64,000 nucleotides of DNA from JAWLHJ01 sp039587535 (GCA_039587535.1 JBDHIF010000012.1:73659-137658), one strand, 5' to 3'; shown: positions 1-9,633, numbered from the stretch's first letter. The notes: generated by a model from the sequence alone, not told the origin. Numbers and translations are program-made.

Positions 1-2
1 TT

Positions 3-3000
3 CAGAGGCTTGGGCTGGACGACATGGATCTGGACCTCGAGGACGGCGTCCTCTCCATCGACGGGGGTGTTTCGTTCCGATCGGACCTCGCTTCCTTGGC
101 GATGCGGACCTCGCTCGCCGGGCGCGATGAGGCGATGGTGATGAGGGAGGCGTTCGGACGTCTCACGTTCGACCTCGACAACGGTATCCAGATCGACGAA
201 GGCGCCTTCCGGTTGCCCGAGACGCTCGGCCGGGGGACGGTGACGCTAGGGCCGGTAGACGGTGTGGGCGGGTGGGTGCTCCGGGCAGGGATCGAGGTGC
301 AGGACTGGGGCGACCTGGGCGACCTTCGGTGGGCGGATCCCCGAATTCCGGATGGTGAGTTCCGAGGAGGCGCTGACATCTCGACGGCGGCGGGGTTGAC
401 GCTGGGGCTCGACGGGGTGGATGTGAGACTCGCGGATTCGAATCTGGCCGCCGACGGCGTGGTGACGTTCGGCGACGTCTTGTCCACGTCGAATCTGACT
501 GTGGTGGCCAGCCCTCTCGTGGTCTCTCGGATCTCCCCCTGGCTCGAGGAAGCCCTGCCACTGGAAGGGTGGCTGAGCGGTCGAGCCACTTTCTCCGGAC
601 CTGCCACCGACCTCCGGACGACCGGGAGGATGACGTTCGTGCCGGTCGACTTCGGTGGTTTGCCGACGACGGTGGACTACTCGGGGCGTATGCACCTCGG
701 TGACGACTTCGGGTGGACGGGGCTCGAGGCACGCATGGATCCGCTGAACTGGTCCTTGGTGGAAGCGCTCGGCCCGGATGACCTCTCTTTTTCCGGAAGC
801 GGAGAGGCCAACGTGCAACTGGATGGCCGCCTCCGGCGTGGAGTGAGCCTCGTGGCGGACTTCACGCACGAGGGTGGCTCGGGGACGGTGTCGGGCGTTC
901 ACGTGCGGGGGATGGTGAGCCGCATGGACGAGGGATGGGTCCTGAACCTCACCGGGGATCTGGCCCCCCTCGGGCTCGAGGTGCTGGGCGCGGTCGCCCC
1001 CCAGCTCCAGACGCGGGGCGCCGTGCGAGGCCCCGTTTCCGCCAGGGGGCCGCTTGACGATCTCGCGGTCACCGCCGACTTGAGCGGTACCGGTGGGCGG
1101 CTGACCATGGACGCCACCTTCGACGTCATGGATCCGGCACGGGCCTACCGCCTAGCCCTGGCCGCGGAGGACCTCGGGTTTGCCGCCTACACCGACCGAG
1201 TCCCCGATCGCACGCTCTGGAACGGGACGCTCACGGTGGAGGGCTCGGGTCTTGCCTTGGATTCCCTGCGCGGAAGCGCACGGCTGGAAATGGTGGCGAG
1301 CCGTATCGGAGGCTTGACGATCGACGCCGTCGCCACGCACCTCCGAGCCGAAGAGGGTGTCCTGCACGCTGATTCCCTTCAGGGCACCGTCGGGGGCATC
1401 GACTTCGAAGGATCGGGGCAATTGGGTTTGCGGAGCGACGTGGGCGGCAGTGCCCAAGTCCGGTTCTCCGCCGATTCACTAGTGGGCCTCCGACCGGTCC
1501 TCATGGGGGACTCCATCATGGTCCGGGATGACCTGACTCCTCTGGAGGGGGAGATGCTCCGCCTGCAGGGGATCGATCCGGACACGCTCCCGATGGCCGA
1601 GGAGGTCCGTGTGCAGGGGGCGGTGGTCGGCGGCGTGGAGTTCAGTGGACGGGTCACCGACTTTGCCGCTGACGCCCGGTTCTCGCTGCGGAACGCAGCC
1701 TACGGGGAGAGCACAGTGGATTCGGCGGAGGTCAGGGTCTTCGTCCAAGGGCTTCCGAACCTGACCCGGTCCTGGGAGGTCGGAGTGGACGCTGCCGATG
1801 TGGAGTGGGCGGGGCGGGGATTCGAGCGCATTGCCGCCACCGGGTCCATGGAAGGGCGGTCCGGGTCCGCGGACCTCCGGGTTTCCAGACGAGCCGACGA
1901 GTTCTATGCCGTGGCCGGTGACTTCGCGTTGGACTCGCTGGGGGGCAGCGCGTTGCTGGGCACGGCTGAAGCCAGGCTGAACCAGCGAACCTGGAATCTG
2001 GCCCGCCCTTCGCAGATCAGCTGGGCCGGCGATGCCGTGACCGTGGACTCCCTGGTGATTCGGCGCGAGGGGGAGGATCCCATGCAGCTGGCCGCTTCGG
2101 GGACGTTGGCCCGGTCGGGTGTGTCCGATCTTCGTTTGGACGTGGCCGGCCTCCATCTCGAGCGCCTGGGGGCGATGGTCCGTGAGGAGCCGCTGGACGT
2201 GTCCGGTCACGTGGATCTCAAGGCGCATGTTCGTGGCCCGGCCGCGAATCCCCTCATCGACGCGGACCTGTATGTGCTTGACCCGCGGTACGAGAGTATC
2301 GCCCTGGACTCGTTGGCGGCCAGCTTGAGCTACCGTGACCGCGCCACGGAACTGTCGCTGGAGGCCTTCCACGAAGGGCGGGTGGCGCTGACCGCGTCAG
2401 GCAGCGTTCCCGTGGACCTGACGCTATCGGAAGCGCCCGATGGTCGGTTCCTGGACGAGGCTGTCGACATCTCTATCCAGGCTGACTCACTCGATGCCGC
2501 ATTGCCGTTGGCGTACTTCGGAATGCTGGGCAACGTGGACGGTACGATGACCGCAGACGTTCATGTCGGCGGCACCACGCAGGAGCCGGTTCCCAGCGGC
2601 ACGGTGCGGCTGGCCGGCGGTGCATGGACGATCGAGGCTCTCGGCGTTCGCCATCGCGGTGTGGAGGGGACGCTGGAGCTGCAGCAGGACCAGACCATGG
2701 CGGTGGAGCTCTCGGCCCGAGGTACCGGGTCGTCGGACGTGACCGGGACCATTGGGCTCTCGCCCCTCAGCGACCCGTCCCTCGATCTCGATGTGAGCTT
2801 CGATCGGTTCCGGGCCATGGAGCGGAGGGATATCGACGGCACCATCAGCGGGGCCTTCACGCTCACCGGCACGTACCAGCGCCCGCTGGTCGAGGGTGCC
2901 CTCACGGTGGACCAAGGAACCCTTCGCGTGGACGAGTTCTCGCGGGCGGCCGGTGTCGTAGACCTCAGCGACCCCCGGCTCTTCGGGGCGGGACTCGCGG

Positions 3001-3911
3001 TCGACACCACGGTGTTCATGTCCCAACCCATTCTGGCTGAGGTCCGGAATCCCTTCCTGGACAACCTTCGCCTCGACGTGGACATGTCCGTGCCGAGGAA
3101 CACCTGGCTCCGGTCCAACGACATGAATGTGGAGATGGGCGGACAGCTGTTGGTGCGCTACGACCGGAGCGCGGGCGACCTCGTGCTCGTGGGAGAGCTG
3201 CAGGCGCTGAGAGGCACGTATCTGGTCCTGGGACGGACCTTTGAAGTCGACGATGGGACGGCGTCGTTCATCGGACGTCCCGGCGTGAATCCCTCTCTGA
3301 ACATCACGGCGGACAGCCGGTTCCGCACATCGGAGGGCGGGCAGGTCATCATCACGGCGGCGGTGGACGGAACCCTGGTGCAGCCCCGGGTCACGCTTAC
3401 CTCCGAGAATGGCGAGCTCTCACAGTCCGATCTGATCTCGTACCTGGTGTTCAACCAACCGGCGGCGCAGGTGGGCCGAAGCCAGCAGTCGTTCCTCGGG
3501 CAAGTGGGTGCCGCGGGTGACGTGTTGGGCGGGGCGACGACGATCGCGTTGGGGTCCCTCGTGAACCAGAATGCCGCGGTGCTCGCGCAGAACCTGAGCC
3601 TCGATTACGTCGCGGTTTCCTCCGGCCCGGCCTCTGCCGAGTGGGCGGGCCTGCGATCGACCCAGCTCGAGGTCGGTCGCTACCTCAGTGACGACGTCTT
3701 CGCCGTGGTGACCCTCCGTCCCGTGGCCGAAGAAGGAAGTCGTTTCGGCGGCTTGCGCGTGGAGTGGGCCTTCACCGACCTCTACAACTTCGAGGCGTTC
3801 GTCGAGGACCGGTTCCTCAGGAGCGGGATCGGCTTCCTGGCGATCCAGGACCTGGGCCGCGAGTTGTTGTACGGCCTCCTCTTCTCGAGGGAATGGGGCT
3901 ACAACGAGTAG
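3..3911 (+). CDS. tamB: TamB-like translocation and assembly module protein, 5' end cut by window
   Basis: The reading frame is open from the first bases of the window, so the gene starts upstream and only the last ~1,300 residues are visible. The protein is a very long chain of short repeated beta-strand segments, rich in Gly, Asp, Leu and Val and almost without Cys. This is the look of the beta-taco/AsmA-like fold. The final ~300 residues resemble the TamB C-terminal domain (DUF490), including the stretch around a LSQSDLISYLVF-type motif. TamB proteins span the periplasm, work with a TamA/BamA-type barrel and are linked to outer-membrane protein assembly and phospholipid transport. The partner gene is not in view and may lie upstream. 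Family assignment is fairly sure; exact role is inferred. Confidence 0.85.
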   Translation, partial: QRLGLDDMDLDLEDGVLSIDGGVSFRSDLASLAMRTSLAGRDEAMVMREAFGRLTFDLDNGIQIDEGAFRLPETLGRGTVTLGPVDGVGGWVLRAGIEVQDWGDLGDLRWADPRIPDGEFRGGADISTAAGLTLGLDGVDVRLADSNLAADGVVTFGDVLSTSNLTVVASPLVVSRISPWLEEALPLEGWLSGRATFSGPATDLRTTGRMTFVPVDFGGLPTTVDYSGRMHLGDDFGWTGLEARMDPLNWSLVEALGPDDLSFSGSGEANVQLDGRLRRGVSLVADFTHEGGSGTVSGVHVRGMVSRMDEGWVLNLTGDLAPLGLEVLGAVAPQLQTRGAVRGPVSARGPLDDLAVTADLSGTGGRLTMDATFDVMDPARAYRLALAAEDLGFAAYTDRVPDRTLWNGTLTVEGSGLALDSLRGSARLEMVASRIGGLTIDAVATHLRAEEGVLHADSLQGTVGGIDFEGSGQLGLRSDVGGSAQVRFSADSLVGLRPVLMGDSIMVRDDLTPLEGEMLRLQGIDPDTLPMAEEVRVQGAVVGGVEFSGRVTDFAADARFSLRNAAYGESTVDSAEVRVFVQGLPNLTRSWEVGVDAADVEWAGRGFERIAATGSMEGRSGSADLRVSRRADEFYAVAGDFALDSLGGSALLGTAEARLNQRTWNLARPSQISWAGDAVTVDSLVIRREGEDPMQLAASGTLARSGVSDLRLDVAGLHLERLGAMVREEPLDVSGHVDLKAHVRGPAANPLIDADLYVLDPRYESIALDSLAASLSYRDRATELSLEAFHEGRVALTASGSVPVDLTLSEAPDGRFLDEAVDISIQADSLDAALPLAYFGMLGNVDGTMTADVHVGGTTQEPVPSGTVRLAGGAWTIEALGVRHRGVEGTLELQQDQTMAVELSARGTGSSDVTGTIGLSPLSDPSLDLDVSFDRFRAMERRDIDGTISGAFTLTGTYQRPLVEGALTVDQGTLRVDEFSRAAGVVDLSDPRLFGAGLAVDTTVFMSQPILAEVRNPFLDNLRLDVDMSVPRNTWLRSNDMNVEMGGQLLVRYDRSAGDLVLVGELQALRGTYLVLGRTFEVDDGTASFIGRPGVNPSLNITADSRFRTSEGGQVIITAAVDGTLVQPRVTLTSENGELSQSDLISYLVFNQPAAQVGRSQQSFLGQVGAAGDVLGGATTIALGSLVNQNAAVLAQNLSLDYVAVSSGPASAEWAGLRSTQLEVGRYLSDDVFAVVTLRPVAEEGSRFGGLRVEWAFTDLYNFEAFVEDRFLRSGIGFLAIQDLGRELLYGLLFSREWGYNE

Positions 3912-3932
3912 CCGCGCAACCCTCTCGCGGCT
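3910..3932 (+). terminator. short hairpin after tamB
   Basis: A 7-bp perfect stem (AGCCGCG / CGCGGCT) with a 9-base loop overlaps the tamB stop codon. No T-run follows, so it is only a weak terminator candidate. Confidence 0.3.
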
Positions 3933-3993
3933 GTGGGTGTATCCTATCTGGTGGTTCCTGAGAACGTCGATTTCATAGCGGAGTCTTCCATAT

Positions 3994-4848
3994 ATGCAGA
4001 CGCTAAAGGTCTTCGGGCTGATGACGGGCTTGACGGTGCTGCTCGTGGCCTTCGGTGCCTATTTCGGAGGCAGCAACGGCGCCGTGCTCTTCTTCGTGCT
4101 GGCCGCCGTCATGAACTTCGGGATGTACTGGTTCAGCGACCGGGCGGTGCTGAAGATGTACAAGGCCCGCGTCATCGGCCCGGATGACGCACCGGAGCTC
4201 TACCAGATGGTGGACCGGCTTCGGCAGCGGGCGGATCTTCCCATGCCCACCGTGGCCATCGCTCCGCAGGAACAGCCGAACGCCTTCGCCACCGGGCGGA
4301 ACCCTCGGCATGCCGTGGTCTGCGTCACCGCAGGGATCCTACGGGCCCTGGATCGACGTGAGCTCGAGGGGGTGATCGCCCACGAGCTGGCCCACATCCA
4401 GCATCGGCACATGCTCGTAGGGACCGTAGCGGCCACCATGGCCGGTGCCGTGGCGATGCTCGGAAGCATCGTCCGATGGGGAATGATCTTCGGAATGGGG
4501 GGCGGTCGCGACGATGGAGACCGGAACCCCATCGTCTTGCTGGTCATGGCCTTGCTGGCGCCCATCGCGGCGGCCATCGTGCAGATGGCCATCAGCCGTC
4601 AGAACGAGTTCCAGGCCGACGCCAGCGCGGCGCGCATCACCGGTGATCCCGGCGGGCTCGCCAGCGCGCTGCAGCGCTTGGAGTCCATTGCCCACCGGGT
4701 GCCGATGCAGGTGAACCCCGCGGCGGCCCAGCTCGCCATCGTCAACCCGCTGGCCGGCGGGCGAGGGCAGGCTCTGACGGGGCTGTTCCGCACCCATCCG
4801 CCGACCGAGGCGCGCGTGGCGAGGCTCCGCGAGCTGTCCGTCGGATGA
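3994..4848 (+). CDS. htpX: HtpX-like M48 zinc metalloprotease
   Basis: A 284-residue membrane protease of the HtpX type, which degrades damaged inner-membrane proteins. Two hydrophobic segments lie near residues 5-50 and two more near 145-200. The zinc site HELAH is at about residues 130-134, and the third ligand is the Glu of the NEFQAD segment near 206, as expected for M48B. Length and layout match HtpX (about 280-290 residues). The ATG at 3994 starts directly before the N-terminal membrane segment. It is followed by a GC hairpin and then uvrA, so it is probably transcribed alone. Confidence 0.93.
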   Translation: MQTLKVFGLMTGLTVLLVAFGAYFGGSNGAVLFFVLAAVMNFGMYWFSDRAVLKMYKARVIGPDDAPELYQMVDRLRQRADLPMPTVAIAPQEQPNAFATGRNPRHAVVCVTAGILRALDRRELEGVIAHELAHIQHRHMLVGTVAATMAGAVAMLGSIVRWGMIFGMGGGRDDGDRNPIVLLVMALLAPIAAAIVQMAISRQNEFQADASAARITGDPGGLASALQRLESIAHRVPMQVNPAAAQLAIVNPLAGGRGQALTGLFRTHPPTEARVARLRELSVG

Positions 4849-4855
4849 TTTGGAC

Positions 4856-4879
4856 GGGGCCGGCCCGCGCGCCGGCCCC
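4856..4879 (+). terminator. perfect GC hairpin after htpX
   Basis: A 9-bp perfect inverted repeat, GGGGCCGGC at 4856-4864 and GCCGGCCCC at 4871-4879, with a 6-base loop, starts 7 bases after the htpX stop. There is no T-tract, so it may be a Rho-assisted or L-shaped terminator, or an mRNA 3'-end stabiliser. Confidence 0.55.
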
Positions 4880-4942
4880 GACCTCCACCTCGATTCGGTG
4901 TCCCGAGGGTGTCGTCATCCGGCCACCGGCGCACCCCCCGCA

Positions 4943-4972
4943 TTGAGCCGAAGTCCGGCGCTGCGTTAGAAT
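4943..4972 (+). promoter_or_regulatory. probable sigma-70-type promoter of uvrA
   Basis: TTGAGC at 4943-4948 and TAGAAT at 4967-4972 are separated by 18 bases. The predicted start point is at about 4979-4980, immediately before the ATG at 4981. This implies a leaderless or nearly leaderless uvrA mRNA and argues against the in-frame GTG at 4909. Confidence 0.5.
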
Positions 4973-4980
4973 TCCAGGCT

Positions 4981-7929
4981 ATGCCGTCTGCCAAGCCCGA
5001 CTTCGCTCCCGACACCGCCCGCCCGGGCGAGCGCCTCGTGGTACGGGGTGCCCGAGAGCACAATCTGCGTGATATCGACGTCGTGCTCCCTCGGGAGCGC
5101 CTGGTGGTCATCACGGGACTGTCTGGGTCTGGGAAGTCCTCGCTGGCGTTCGACACGATTTACGCGGAAGGCCAGCGCCGGTACGTCGAATCCCTCTCCG
5201 CGTATGCCCGGCAGTTCCTGGGGCTCATGGAAAAGCCCGATGTCGACGCGATCGAGGGCCTGAGTCCGGCCATCTCCATCGAGCAGAAGACGGTGAGCCG
5301 GAACCCACGATCCACCGTGGGGACCGTCACGGAGATCTACGACTACCTTCGCCTCCTGTGGGCGCGGGCGGGCATCCCTCACTGCCCGAACTGCGGTGAG
5401 CCGGTTCTGAGGCAGTCCGCCACGCAGATCGTGGACCAGCTCCTGGTGTTTCCCGAGGGCACTCGGGTGGAGGTGCTCGCCCCGCTGGTTCGTGGGAGGA
5501 AGGGCGAGTTCCGCGAGCTGATGGAGAAGGCGAGAAAGGACGGCTTCGTGAGGGTTCGTGCCGACGGCGAGACCTACGACCTGTCGGAGCCGCCCAAGCT
5601 CAACCGGTACGAGAATCATGACCTCGCCGTGGTCGTCGACCGACTCGTGCTGAGGGAGCGGGATCGGGATCGCATTGCGGACTCCGTGGAGACGGCGCTC
5701 CGAACCGGTGGAGGAGTTCTCGAGGTCCTGGAGCACGGAAGTGATCTCCCGGAGCCGCGAAGCCATGTCTACAGCGAACACTACGCCTGTTCGAATTGCG
5801 GGACGAACCTTCCGGAGCTCGAGCCCAGGCAGTTTTCGTTCAACTCGCCGTACGGCGCGTGCGACGAATGCGGCGGTCTCGGCACGCGCAAGGAGGTCAA
5901 CCCGGATCTCCTCACCGCCGACCCGAGCGTCTCCCTCTTGGAGGGCGTCATTCTCCCCTGGGGGGATCCTTCCGGCCAGGTGCGGCGATCCGTCATCCCG
6001 GGGCTTGCGGAAGCCTACGAGTTCGACCCGAACACACCATGGGGCGGCCTGCCGACGGACGTGCGCGACGCCATCCTCCACGGGTCCGGTTCCATGAAGC
6101 TCCGATTCCCGTACAGGGCGGGCGGGAAGGGCGGGTACTACGAGGATGTGTGGGAGGGCGTGGTGGCCGGTGTCGGCCGGCGCTACGGGGAGACTGGGTC
6201 CGAGGCCGTGCGCAGCCAGCTCGACGAGTACATGTCCACGCTCCCCTGTACGGCATGCGGTGGCAGTCGTCTGGCGGCCGCGTCACGGGCGGTCACGGTG
6301 GGGGGGCGCTCCCTCGGCGACATCGCCGAGCTCTCCATCGGCGAGGCACTGACATTCTTCGAGCAGCTGCCCGTGCGCGATCCCGGAGGAAGTGTCCGAT
6401 CGCTCGCGTCGGGGGAGGGTGCAATGGGTCTCGGGGGACACGGGTCGATCCGACCCCTTCCGGGCGAGATCGCCGGTCCCATCCTGAAGGAGGTCGCCGA
6501 GCGGCTGCGCTTCCTTCGGGACGTGGGTCTGCAGTATCTCACACTGGGGCGTGGGGCAGGCACGCTGTCCGGCGGTGAGGCGCAGCGCATCCGACTCGCC
6601 ACGCAGATCGGGAGCCGTCTGGTAGGGGTGCTCTACATCCTTGACGAGCCGTCCATCGGGCTCCACCAGCGGGACAACGGCCGGCTACTCGACACGCTGA
6701 GGCGTCTCAGGGATCTCGGGAACACCGTTGTGGTGGTGGAGCACGACGAAGACACCATCCGTGCCGCCGACTGGATCGTGGATCTCGGGCCCGGCGCCGG
6801 ACGGCACGGCGGTGAGGTCGTGGCCGAGGGCACGTTGGACGCCATTCTGGCGGAGGAGAACTCGCTCACGGGAGCCTATCTGCGCGGCGACCGGGTGATT
6901 CCATTGCCCCGCGATCGCCGCCCGGCGGATGCGGAGCAGGCCCTGGTGGTGCGCGGCGCCCGGGGCAACAATCTCTGCAACATCGAGGCGCGTTTTCCCT
7001 TGGGGACCTTCACCTGCGTGACCGGCGTGAGCGGCTCCGGCAAATCGACGTTGGTGAACGACACGCTCTACCACGCGCTGTCGCGGAAGCTCCACCGGAG
7101 CAAGCTCGTGCCCGCCACCCACGACACCGTCGAAGGCATCCAGCTCGTGGACAAGGTCATCGACGTCGACCAGTCGCCCATCGGTAGGACGCCGCGTTCG
7201 AATCCGGCGACGTACACGGGTCTGTTCACGCCCATCCGCGATCTGTTCGCCAATCTTCCCGAGTCCCAGATGCGAGGGTATGGGCCCGGACGATTCTCCT
7301 TCAACGTGAAGGGTGGACGCTGCGAGGCTTGCCAGGGCGATGGGTTGGTGAAGATCGAGATGCACTTCCTTCCCGACGTTTACGTCCCCTGCGACGTGTG
7401 CCGGGGGCGGCGCTACAACCGAGAGACCCTGGACGTCTATTACAAGGGCAAGAACATCGCCGACGTCCTGGACATGACCGTGGAGGATGCGCTGGAGTTC
7501 TTCGACGCTGTGCCGCGCATCAAGAACAAGCTCCAGACCCTACACGACGTGGGGCTCGGGTACATCCACCTGGGTCAGTCCGCGACCACGTTGTCCGGGG
7601 GTGAGGCGCAGCGGGTCAAGCTTGCCACCGAGCTCTCCAAACGCGCTACTGGCAGAACCGTCTACATCCTCGACGAACCGACGACCGGCCTGCACTTCGA
7701 AGACGTGCGGGTGCTCCTGGAGGTGCTCCACCGCCTCGTGGAGATGGGCAACACGGTGATCGTCATCGAGCACAACCTGGAGGTTGTGAAGACTGCCGAC
7801 TGGATCCTTGATCTGGGGCCGGAAGGGGGAGCGGGAGGTGGAGTGATCGTTGCCGAGGGCACTCCAGAGGGGGTGGCGGGCATCGACGCGTCGCATACCG
7901 GCCGGCACCTGAGACCCCTGCTGAGCTGA
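4981..7929 (+). CDS. uvrA: excinuclease ABC subunit UvrA
   Basis: About 982 residues, a normal length for UvrA, the damage-recognition ATPase of nucleotide excision repair. Visible features are two Walker A motifs (GLSGSGKSS near residue 46; GVSGSGKST near 682), two ABC signatures (LSGGEAQRIRLA and LSGGEAQRVKLA), and zinc-binding Cys pairs (CPNCGEP, CSNCG/CDECGG, CTACGG and CEACQGDG/CDVCRGRR). The frame extends upstream to a GTG at 4909. The ATG at 4981 is preferred because homology begins just after it (LVVRGAREHNL) and the best promoter lies between the two. Neighbours are unrelated, so it is a stand-alone gene. Confidence 0.97.
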   Translation: MPSAKPDFAPDTARPGERLVVRGAREHNLRDIDVVLPRERLVVITGLSGSGKSSLAFDTIYAEGQRRYVESLSAYARQFLGLMEKPDVDAIEGLSPAISIEQKTVSRNPRSTVGTVTEIYDYLRLLWARAGIPHCPNCGEPVLRQSATQIVDQLLVFPEGTRVEVLAPLVRGRKGEFRELMEKARKDGFVRVRADGETYDLSEPPKLNRYENHDLAVVVDRLVLRERDRDRIADSVETALRTGGGVLEVLEHGSDLPEPRSHVYSEHYACSNCGTNLPELEPRQFSFNSPYGACDECGGLGTRKEVNPDLLTADPSVSLLEGVILPWGDPSGQVRRSVIPGLAEAYEFDPNTPWGGLPTDVRDAILHGSGSMKLRFPYRAGGKGGYYEDVWEGVVAGVGRRYGETGSEAVRSQLDEYMSTLPCTACGGSRLAAASRAVTVGGRSLGDIAELSIGEALTFFEQLPVRDPGGSVRSLASGEGAMGLGGHGSIRPLPGEIAGPILKEVAERLRFLRDVGLQYLTLGRGAGTLSGGEAQRIRLATQIGSRLVGVLYILDEPSIGLHQRDNGRLLDTLRRLRDLGNTVVVVEHDEDTIRAADWIVDLGPGAGRHGGEVVAEGTLDAILAEENSLTGAYLRGDRVIPLPRDRRPADAEQALVVRGARGNNLCNIEARFPLGTFTCVTGVSGSGKSTLVNDTLYHALSRKLHRSKLVPATHDTVEGIQLVDKVIDVDQSPIGRTPRSNPATYTGLFTPIRDLFANLPESQMRGYGPGRFSFNVKGGRCEACQGDGLVKIEMHFLPDVYVPCDVCRGRRYNRETLDVYYKGKNIADVLDMTVEDALEFFDAVPRIKNKLQTLHDVGLGYIHLGQSATTLSGGEAQRVKLATELSKRATGRTVYILDEPTTGLHFEDVRVLLEVLHRLVEMGNTVIVIEHNLEVVKTADWILDLGPEGGAGGGVIVAEGTPEGVAGIDASHTGRHLRPLLS

Positions 7930-8131
7930 GCTTGGTGCTCGTCGAGAGGAGCCGGATCTCCGGGCTTGCCCGTGCGACCGGAATCCTGAGCCCTTACCTT
8001 TCGGTCCAGAGGGAGCCGGCGGTGGGGTGCGGAGAAACCGTCCCCTGCCGGTTGCCGTAAGGGGATGGAGAGGGGCCGGGTTCCGGCTCCGTGATTCATC
8101 CGTCCCACCGGACATAGCCAACGGAGAACGA

Positions 8132-8533
8132 ATGGTCACCCGAGAGGACCTTGAAAGCTTCCTGATCCGCATGGATCTGGACTGGGAGGAGGTCGACGAC
8201 GGGATGTATCTCGTCCGCGGCCGCAACAGCGGCCTACCCATGGTCGTCCACCATGCGGACAACCTGCTGCTGATTCGCCTCAAGGTGATGGACATGCCTG
8301 AGGCCAGTCCGACGGAAGCCGGTCTATATCGCCGCCTGCTCGAGCTGAACGCTACGGACGTCGTCCATGGCGCCTACGGCCTCGAGGACGGAGAGCTCAT
8401 CCTGAGCGATACCCTGGAGCTGGAAACCTTGGACCTGCATGAGCTTCAGGCTTCCATGGAGTCCATCGAGCTCGCGGCTGTCAGTCACATGAATACGATC
8501 CGGTCCCTGGCCGGCATGGGTACGGAGGAGTAA
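8132..8533 (+). CDS. YbjN/CesT-like small protein upstream of PspA
   Basis: A 133-residue acidic, soluble protein with no signal peptide or membrane segment. Its pattern (an N-terminal helix, a YLVRGRN-type strand, then a long helical C-terminus) resembles YbjN or type III chaperone-like folds, which are often of unknown function. The frame is open upstream, but the ATG at 8132 has a good ribosome binding site (GGAGA at 8123-8127) and starts the conserved part. It ends 3 bases before the PspA gene, so the two are almost certainly co-transcribed. A role in envelope stress together with PspA is an inference from position only. Confidence 0.7.
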   Translation: MVTREDLESFLIRMDLDWEEVDDGMYLVRGRNSGLPMVVHHADNLLLIRLKVMDMPEASPTEAGLYRRLLELNATDVVHGAYGLEDGELILSDTLELETLDLHELQASMESIELAAVSHMNTIRSLAGMGTEE

Positions 8534-8536
8534 GGC

Positions 8537-9385
8537 ATGGGGATCTTCCAGAAGCTTTCGACCGTGATCAAGTCGAACATCAACGACCTGATCTCACGGG
8601 CCGAGAACCCAGAGAAGATGCTGAACCAGATCATCCTGGACATGCGCGACCAGCTGGCCAAGGCGAAGCGTGAGGTCGCCTCGGCCATCGCGGACGAGCG
8701 GAAGCTCAAGTCTCAGCTCGACGCCGAGGTCAAGCAGGCCAGGGATTGGCAGCACCGTGCCATGCTGGCGGTAAAAGAGGATCGAGACGACCTGGCCAAG
8801 CAGGCTCTTCTGAGGCAAAAGGAGCATTCGGAGCGCGCTCAGGTCCTGCAGCAGACCTGGGAGGCGCAGGCTGCGGAGACCGAGAAGCTCAAGGGCTCCC
8901 TCAGGCAGTTGAACGACAAGATCGAGGAGGCGAAGCGGAAGCGGAATCTCCTCATCGCCAAGCAGAAGCGCGCCCAGGCCCAGCGCCGCATTCACGAGAC
9001 CATGTCGGGCTTGTCCGACACTTCGGCTTTCGAGGCCTTCAACAGGATGGCCGACAAGATCGAGGAGGAAGAGCGAAAGAGCGTCGCTCAGGCAGAGGTC
9101 ACGGAGGCGCTTCAGGGCGATACGCTGGAGACGGAGTTCCTTCGTCTGGAAGCGGGGCCCGGAGGTGCGGACGTGGAGGACCAGCTGCTGGCCCTCAAGC
9201 AGGAGATGGGGCTGATCGCGGCGCCGAAGAAGGATGCCAGCAAGCGGCTGGGGTCCGGCCAGGAAGACGAGGTCGTTCAGGACGCGGAGGTGGAGGAGGA
9301 CGATTCCGAGAGCGATTCCGAGATCCCGGAGGCCGAGCTGCTCTCCGAGTTCGATCGCCTGGAGGAGAAGCACTCGGAGTCCTGA
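8537..9385 (+). CDS. pspA: PspA/IM30 (VIPP1) family protein
   Basis: A 282-residue, highly charged, almost wholly helical protein starting MGIFQKLSTVIKSNINDLI, the typical PspA amphipathic helix. Long coiled coils cover residues ~25-190. An acidic tail (about 235-282) rich in Glu, Asp and Ser extends beyond the usual ~225-residue PspA. Members bind the inner membrane, form ESCRT-III-like assemblies and protect the membrane under stress. No PspF or PspBC genes lie nearby. The partner here is the YbjN-like gene just upstream. Confidence 0.92.
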   Translation: MGIFQKLSTVIKSNINDLISRAENPEKMLNQIILDMRDQLAKAKREVASAIADERKLKSQLDAEVKQARDWQHRAMLAVKEDRDDLAKQALLRQKEHSERAQVLQQTWEAQAAETEKLKGSLRQLNDKIEEAKRKRNLLIAKQKRAQAQRRIHETMSGLSDTSAFEAFNRMADKIEEEERKSVAQAEVTEALQGDTLETEFLRLEAGPGGADVEDQLLALKQEMGLIAAPKKDASKRLGSGQEDEVVQDAEVEEDDSESDSEIPEAELLSEFDRLEEKHSES

Positions 9386-9407
9386 CGCGTTGGTTCGGAC
9401 TGGGTCA

Positions 9408-9482
9408 CGAGAGGGCCTCGTCGCCGGTGGGCGCTACGCTCCGCATGCGTTGCATCCGAGCCCGCGCGACGAGGCCCTCTCG
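9408..9482. repeat. 17-bp perfect inverted repeat with 41-base loop
   Basis: CGAGAGGGCCTCGTCGC at 9408-9424 is matched exactly by its reverse complement at 9466-9482. It starts 22 bases after the pspA stop. The loop is GC-rich with short self-complementary pieces. It could be a bulky Rho-independent-like terminator without a T-tract, an mRNA-protecting 3' structure, or a copy of a dispersed palindromic repeat. Confidence 0.7.
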
Positions 9483-9633
9483 CAGCCCATCGAACCCGCG
9501 TCGCAGCGGTCTCGGTTCGGGCGGGACGTAGGACGGGCAGCCTGAGGCAGACCTGCCCAGTCGGTTCGCCCCCTTTCGTCCGGGCGCGCCTCGCGCATCT
9601 TTGGCGAGGCCCCTCTTACGCACGGATGATCCC

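Noticed and set aside
2..607. 201-residue minus-strand frame over tamB
   Set aside because: Ser/Pro/Arg-rich shadow of the tamB gene without any family pattern; typical antisense frame in high-GC DNA.
4909..4980. Upstream GTG start for uvrA adding 24 residues
   Set aside because: It lies upstream of the best promoter and the extra residues do not resemble UvrA.
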